Origin: Aphrocallistes beatrix
Lineage: Eukaryota > Porifera > Hexactinellida > Sceptrulophora > Aphrocallistidae
DNA: 64,000 bases
Direction: 5' to 3'
Assembly: GCA_963281255.1 (NCBI GenBank)
Contig: OY725488.1
Location: 8,777,524-8,841,523, forward strand
The notes beneath the pieces are model-generated. The model was not told the origin of the DNA, did no database searches, and saw nothing but the letters and a program-made list of their open reading frames with translations. A program made the translations under genes and the position numbers. Shown one piece after another: positions 59,527-64,000 of this stretch (its first letter is position 1; every line of letters begins with the position of its first letter).

Positions 59527-62500
59527 CTAAGCTGTAGTCTTATCGGACGTTTCATTCCCGACTCCCCCAGTCTCCGGGACTGGGACTGTGTCAGAAGTAG
59601 AGGCTTGGTCAGGAGCAGGGACTGGGTCTGGGGCGGGAGCGGGTTCAGGGACTGTGTCAGAAGCAGAGACTGTGTCAGAAGTAGAGGTTTGGTCAGGAGC
59701 AGGGATTGTGTCAGAAGCAGGGACTGTGTCAGAAGTAGAGGTTTGGTCAGTAGCAGAGACTGTGTCAGAAGTAGAGGTTTGGTCAGGAGCAGGGACTGTG
59801 TCAGGAACAGAGACTGTGTCAGAAGTAGAGGCTTGGTCAGGAGCAGGGACTGGGTCAGGAACAGAGACTGGGTCAGGGGCGGGTGCGGGGTCAGGGGCAG
59901 GTGCGGGGTCAGGAGCATCTGTGTCTTTAGGCTAAAAATGCAAAGTTAATCGTGTTACAGAGAAGATTGTATAGCGTAACCATGGATTACTTACGCTAGC
60001 TGGATCTGGCTCGGCGAACATCTTGCTGAATACGTTTGCATAGAGGCGTTTCTCTTTCTCATTCTCTTCTTTATGAAGCAGCTTGGCTTGCTCTTTCAGT
60101 TTTAAAGCTCCCTTATTATCTGGCTCAAGCTCTAGAACCTTGTCAAAATCTGACAGTGCATCCAAATACTCGCTAATCTCGATGCCTGCCTACAGGATGG
60201 AGATAGGATCTCAGCTGATTAATATTAACACTTCACTGCTCACCATTCCTCTCCTGAATAGCGCTTTCAGGTTAGCGGGATCTTCTTTAAGGATCTAGCA
60301 AACGACATTGTTCAAGTCTCTTCAACGAAACCAATGTTAATAAGCGCGTATCTCTACCTCAGTGCAAGTATGGTATTGAGATGAGAAGGCACGCATCTTT
60401 AGCTGGCAAAGACTGATGTTGAGTTGTAATGCAATGCGAATTTCCTTCGTGGCCGCTTTCTCCTCCTCTTCAAGATTCTCCAGTTTCACGATGTCGTGGC
60501 CTTTCCCGTAAGTCTTCAGTGCCATTGGAATGTGAGTATCCTAGACACATCAATGTGATTAGATAGACATTGCCATTCCTAAAATCACTGTCATCTATGC
60601 AATCAACTAATCAAATAGGAACTATGTGGATATACGATTTGGACGTGTCATTGCAGGCTAGGAATGATTATCATGTTACAGTATATCTCGTATGAGATTG
60701 CATTGCTGTGTTAGAATGTTTGGAATGGTTTATTGCAACCTTGAGTAAGTCTGTCCCTCTCAACTTGAGTTTCTTAGCTGCTTCCACTCTATCCTCTATG
60801 GTGTCATACTCCCAGTAATCCTTCAACTAGTCAGAGAAATAAGGAGTAAGAATACGGACAGGAAACGGAGTATACCGTATTTCCCTGAATAATTGTTTTT
60901 TGGGGCACCTTAAACCCCCGCGCTCAAAGATTTAAAGCGCCGTATCGGTTAAATAAAGTCGCATTTGGAAGAGATAAACGATCTCCAATCTCATTATCAC
61001 TAAATGTATTCATGAACACAACTAGCCATAACAAATGGTTCACCCACCTTAAAATGTTTTCATGTATCTAACCCCCGGCGCTTATTCAGGGTAATTTGAC
61101 TCTGAACTCACATTATTGAAAGAGAGGAGGTCTATTTCATAGACAAGATTAGCACCAGGCGGTATCTGGAACTCTGCGCATCCAGCATTCCCAAATCCGT
61201 AACAAGCAGGAAGGTACAAACGACCGATCTCTCCCTTCTTCATCTTCTTGATGCCATGCTCGATGCCAGGAGGGAGCTTAAAGCTGCCACCTAATAATGG
61301 ACGTATGTCGCTCTATTATCACGAACTATTGCCATGGTAAAAATCTGAAATGTTAGATGAACTCACATTCATCAATAGAGAAAGAGAAATTTTCTTCTTT
61401 GAAGAAAACCTTATCTTGATGTTTTCCGATAATATTCACTAAAGAAGTAAGCAGAAATATTTTACTGGGAGAATGTAGGAATTCATGTCACTTTGTCATA
61501 TAATATAAAATCGATTCTAAACATATCCAAAAAAAGGAAAATTCTTGGATGATAATTAAATGAAGATTGTTCGCCAGCTAGAAAAGGTTTCTTCGCGAAT
61601 TAATCACGACTAGAAGGGACTACAGGCTATGCAGATGCAGTTAGAATTGCGCAGATAGATAATACATATTTAGTATGTCGCATAGCAGGTGGGAACAACT
61701 GAGAAATGAGAGATATTAGAATATCCCAAGTAACATGGTGGAATGCAGAGTGCAGTGATTCCTCTGGAATGTAGAGTGAATGGGGAACAAATGTCAGAAG
61801 CTTAGCTAGCACTGCCAGACTGGAGCGAATGCGAGAAACGTATAAAAGTATATCGGATTAGAAGTGCAAATAAAGTCCATCAAGATAAGGTGGAGACAAA
61901 GAGCTCCCAACATGTCATCACAAATAAGTTCGCCTTTGATGCCGTATCAAGAAATAGTACGTACAGTAGTTCGGTCTGTCAGACATGTAGTGATATATAT
62001 GCATACATCAAATGACAAAATTGCCTTTTTTGTCGAGATTGTATACCAAAGGTATGATTTAACAGTTGAAAACTGCTTAACGAGTCGAGTTGTACTTGCA
62101 TAATATCCAGATGTGATTCATCAGCATAGCAGGAAGAGTGGAATTCTTATTTCTAAATCGGTGGATAATAGCATTTGATGGTTTGGTAACAAGAGCCAGG
62201 AAATTTGACCTTTGAAACCATTCTGCTTAAGGGATTTTTGTTTGCAACCAATCAATTTTGTTTATTTATTTAGGTGTTCTAGAATAAAAGAATAATGGAA
62301 TTGAGTAGGAAATGTATGTTTCGGTTCTAAACTGTCGGAATACGATGAGGGGGAATTCTCAGGCCTTCCCCCTCTCTGGTACTTTGATACACTTGATGCT
62401 TCCTCAATTACTGAAGCTTGAGTGTCATCGCTAGGCTTTATTCTTTAATTACGGTTACATGGACCATGGATCATTAGTTACTGTACCTGTGACTTCAGCT

Positions 62501-64000
62501 GAGTCTTTGACCTTGGAGCCTGACTTGTCGCCTTCTTTAATAAAGCTCTTCAGCACGTTCACCTCAGGACCGCCAGGATCCTTAGTGCAGTACATCCCGT
62601 GCCAGGAGAGCAACTCCACCTCGAACTGGATGGTGGAGTTGGGAGGGATGGAGTCCTGGAATTCCTCTCCCCCATACGCCATCTCCGGGAGGCAGGTTAG
62701 GAGGCAGACCTCTCCTTTATTCATCGTGACGATACCGACGTCCCAGCCTTTGATTACCTGACCTGACAAGAAATATTTTTAAAATGTCAGTGGACAGATT
62801 GATAGTGCAGCTCCAGTAAGTGACTCGTAGGGCATTTGCATAATGTACAGCCTTAATTGCGTTTTAAGCAATTTTTTCCATGTCAACCAATCAGATTTCA
62901 AGTTTAGGGAGTCATTGTGATTTATTTATACAAGCGCGCTTCGCTTCCTTGCGCTGCGTGTCCGCAGAGTTGGCCTGCGGGCGCCTGGGAATATCGAAGA
63001 AATGATTGATTCATTGATTTATATTCTCTACTAACAAATGACATTTATCTACGGTTATATCATGAATTCAGAATTGGAGAAGAAATATTAGGTCCATGAT
63101 CAAAGGAATTTACTGAATATTAAACTGAACTAACCTGGGTGTAATGTCAATTTGAATCAATCAATTTTATCATAAAATAACTTCTAACAATCAAATAATA
63201 TACTCAAAATAGCTGTATTCAATCATTTCTATGGATAGAATCGTGTGAATCGCATCCTAAAAGCCTGATAGTTCATTGGTTCTCACATGAACCAATGAAT
63301 TTCAATCACAAATACAGTTAACTTCGCTTAATAGGGAAACTGGTTAATCGGACCACTTTTGGCGGGACCGGAATAGTTGTCACATAAAAGCTATACAAAA
63401 TATTTTCGGTTAATAGGGTTCTCCGCTTAATCGGGCCAAAATGTCCTCTGACCGATGTGAGTTGACTGTAGTCCTTTTGATTGTTTGCATTGTAAATGTA
63501 AGTCACTACTGTTTAGATCCCAATGTATTTGTATTATAAAATAATCAAATTTGATTGGTCAGCACAATTTGTCACCTATTTCGGCGAGGTGTGGAGATTT
63601 CGCTTTGATCTTCGAACTCCCTTGTAGACCCATTATTATTTACCTGTGTGCCAAGTTTCACATTTCTAGCACCTCCCAGTTAAGCAATAAAATCAAAGTT
63701 AACTGTTTGTTAAACCCTGGATTCTGATTGGCTAATACATTTTGATACCTTTTGTAAAAAGGTGTGAAAAAGAATTTGGACCCAAGTTCAAATCTCTACT
63801 ATCTAAGGAATATATGTGATCCAAATTTGGTGCAATTTGGTCCAATAGAATTTCCAGGAGCGAGCAGACGGACGTATGACGGAATTTCGACGCCGATCAT
63901 GACATAGGGCATCTCCTATGCTAGGAGCTGCACTAAAAAGGTTCTATTTTAAATCAGGGAATATGTAACTAGTACCTAGGCCAATGTTGACTTCGAATGG
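59527..64000 (-). CDS. FKBP4/5-like immunophilin co-chaperone, 5' partial
   Basis: Exons: 63976-64000 (edge), 62487-62762, 61367-61438, 61112-61290, 60740-60826, 60358-60540, 60244-60294, 59995-60189, 59527-59931. Phases agree; 490 residues are visible. The first (catalytic) FKBP domain is entered at PFEVNIGL and continues QVIKGWDVGIVTMNKGEVCL, PEMAYGG, IPPNSTIQFEVELLSWHG. A second FKBP-like domain has CYGFGNAGCAEFQIPPGANL. TPR helices follow (RGTDLLK, LNISLCQLKMRAFSSQYHTC, DPANLKALFRRGM, LSDFDKVLELEPDNKGALKL) and then EKEKRLYANVFSKMF. These match human FKBP51/52, which binds Hsp90 through the TPR. The tail (~135 residues) is an unusual Pro-Ala-Pro-Asp / Thr-Ser-Asp repeat with no human counterpart. 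The N-terminus lies beyond the window. Confidence 0.93.
59560..59915. repeat. Imperfect tandem repeat coding for the FKBP tail
   Basis: The 36-bp-scale unit around GTGTCAGAAGTAGAGGTTTG (plus) repeats about ten times with variation and encodes DTVPAPDQTSTSDTVSAxD-type peptides on the minus strand. Expansion is in multiples of three and keeps the frame. Confidence 0.85.
62931..63680 (-). repeat. Repeat family H, long type, inverted, inside repeat C
   Basis: Begins CAAGCGCGCTTCGCTTCCTT and carries the long-type interior (AATTCATTGGTTCATG complement, CACCTATTTCGGCGAGGTGT), ending near ATTTCTAGCACCTCCCAGTT. The outer ~80 bp of the 5' end are missing. It is itself interrupted by a pogo-like element at 63315-63468. 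Confidence 0.75.
63315..63468. mobile_element. Pogo/Tigger-like MITE, 154 bp, complete
   Basis: Ends CAGTTAACTTCGCTTAATAG and (inward from the right) CAGTCAACTCACATCGG, flanked by TA at 63313-63314 and 63469-63470. The empty site is visible in other family H copies, where CAATCACAAATAGTCCTTTT is continuous; here the insertion splits it exactly at the TA. Confidence 0.85.

Larger units (their letters stand above)
62785..63938. repeat. Repeat family C, copy 4, carrying nested insertions (FKBP intron)
   Basis: Starts TGTCAGTGGACAGATTGATA and GTGCAGCTCC, and ends GCTAGGAGCTGCACTAAAAA. Its interior (GGATTCTGATTGGCTAATAC, GGTGTGAAAA) is split by a family H element at 62931-63680. Confidence 0.7.

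Noticed and set aside
59588-59949. Plus-strand frames of ~115 codons over the FKBP tail repeat
   Set aside because: Antisense readings of a tandem repeat; the minus frame joins the FKBP exons with a proper acceptor and stop.

Overview
This is a eukaryotic nuclear window of an animal genome. It carries spliced genes with GT-AG introns, TSP1/astacin, FN3 and NHL proteins, an N-terminal RASSF, a p53-family DNA-binding domain, HPS4, ATG14 and copine. AT-rich spacers full of non-autonomous DNA transposons, small introns, a NACHT-LRR gene and several coiled-coil/NHL proteins fit an early-branching animal. A sponge, possibly a glass sponge, is my best guess; this is inference and was not checked by alignment. 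One 200-base run of N (12002-12201) is an assembly gap.

Layout. 1-11.8 kb (all minus): partial coiled-coil/NHL protein, STEEP1, a PGP/PDXP-type HAD phosphatase, CFAP90 beside a long AAT microsatellite, a secreted cysteine-rich/FN3 membrane protein, a mariner remnant, a hAT-like MITE, an unrecognised 304-residue protein, FOXRED1, and a beta-propeller gene whose end overlaps the FOXRED1 start. 12.2-16.3 kb (minus): a USP2/USP21-like deubiquitinase, a fragment of POLR2E, a chimeric gene made of the USP N-terminus plus a coiled coil, and intact POLR2E. Together these show a segmental duplication. 17.7-19.6 kb (plus): HPS4. 20-29.2 kb (minus): PRELID3, copine, an ENT nucleoside transporter, a short p53-family protein, MRPL9 and ATG14. 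29.2-34.1 kb: nested repeats. 34.2-38.1 kb (plus): a broken NACHT-LRR gene holding 17 tandem copies of a 69-bp unit that matches, in inverted orientation, part of its own LRR region. 38.8-42 kb: an NHL gene, a Ty3-type integrase fragment inside a fold-back, and a deletion-bearing copy of the FN3 gene. 42.2-45.6 kb (minus): a five-exon gene, possibly SLF2/SIMC1-like. 47.4-54 kb (minus): an astacin/TSP1 gene that has lost its catalytic glutamate. 54.6-59.3 kb (minus): RASSF7/8-like. 59.5-64 kb (minus): FKBP4/5-like co-chaperone, running off the right edge.

The genes are mostly unrelated housekeeping and signalling genes. Some same-strand neighbours are very close: the propeller gene overlaps FOXRED1 by 11 bp, and ATG14-MRPL9-p53 have gaps of 172 and 296 bp. 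This leaves open polycistronic transcription. Exon structures for copine, the five-exon gene, astacin, RASSF and FKBP were worked out by eye from splice signals, and the coding lengths close in frame. The most unusual items are the self-derived minisatellite in the NACHT-LRR gene, the predicted inactive astacin, the USP/POLR2E duplication chimera, the p53 protein lacking the Arg248 segment, and repeat elements nested three deep with precise junctions.
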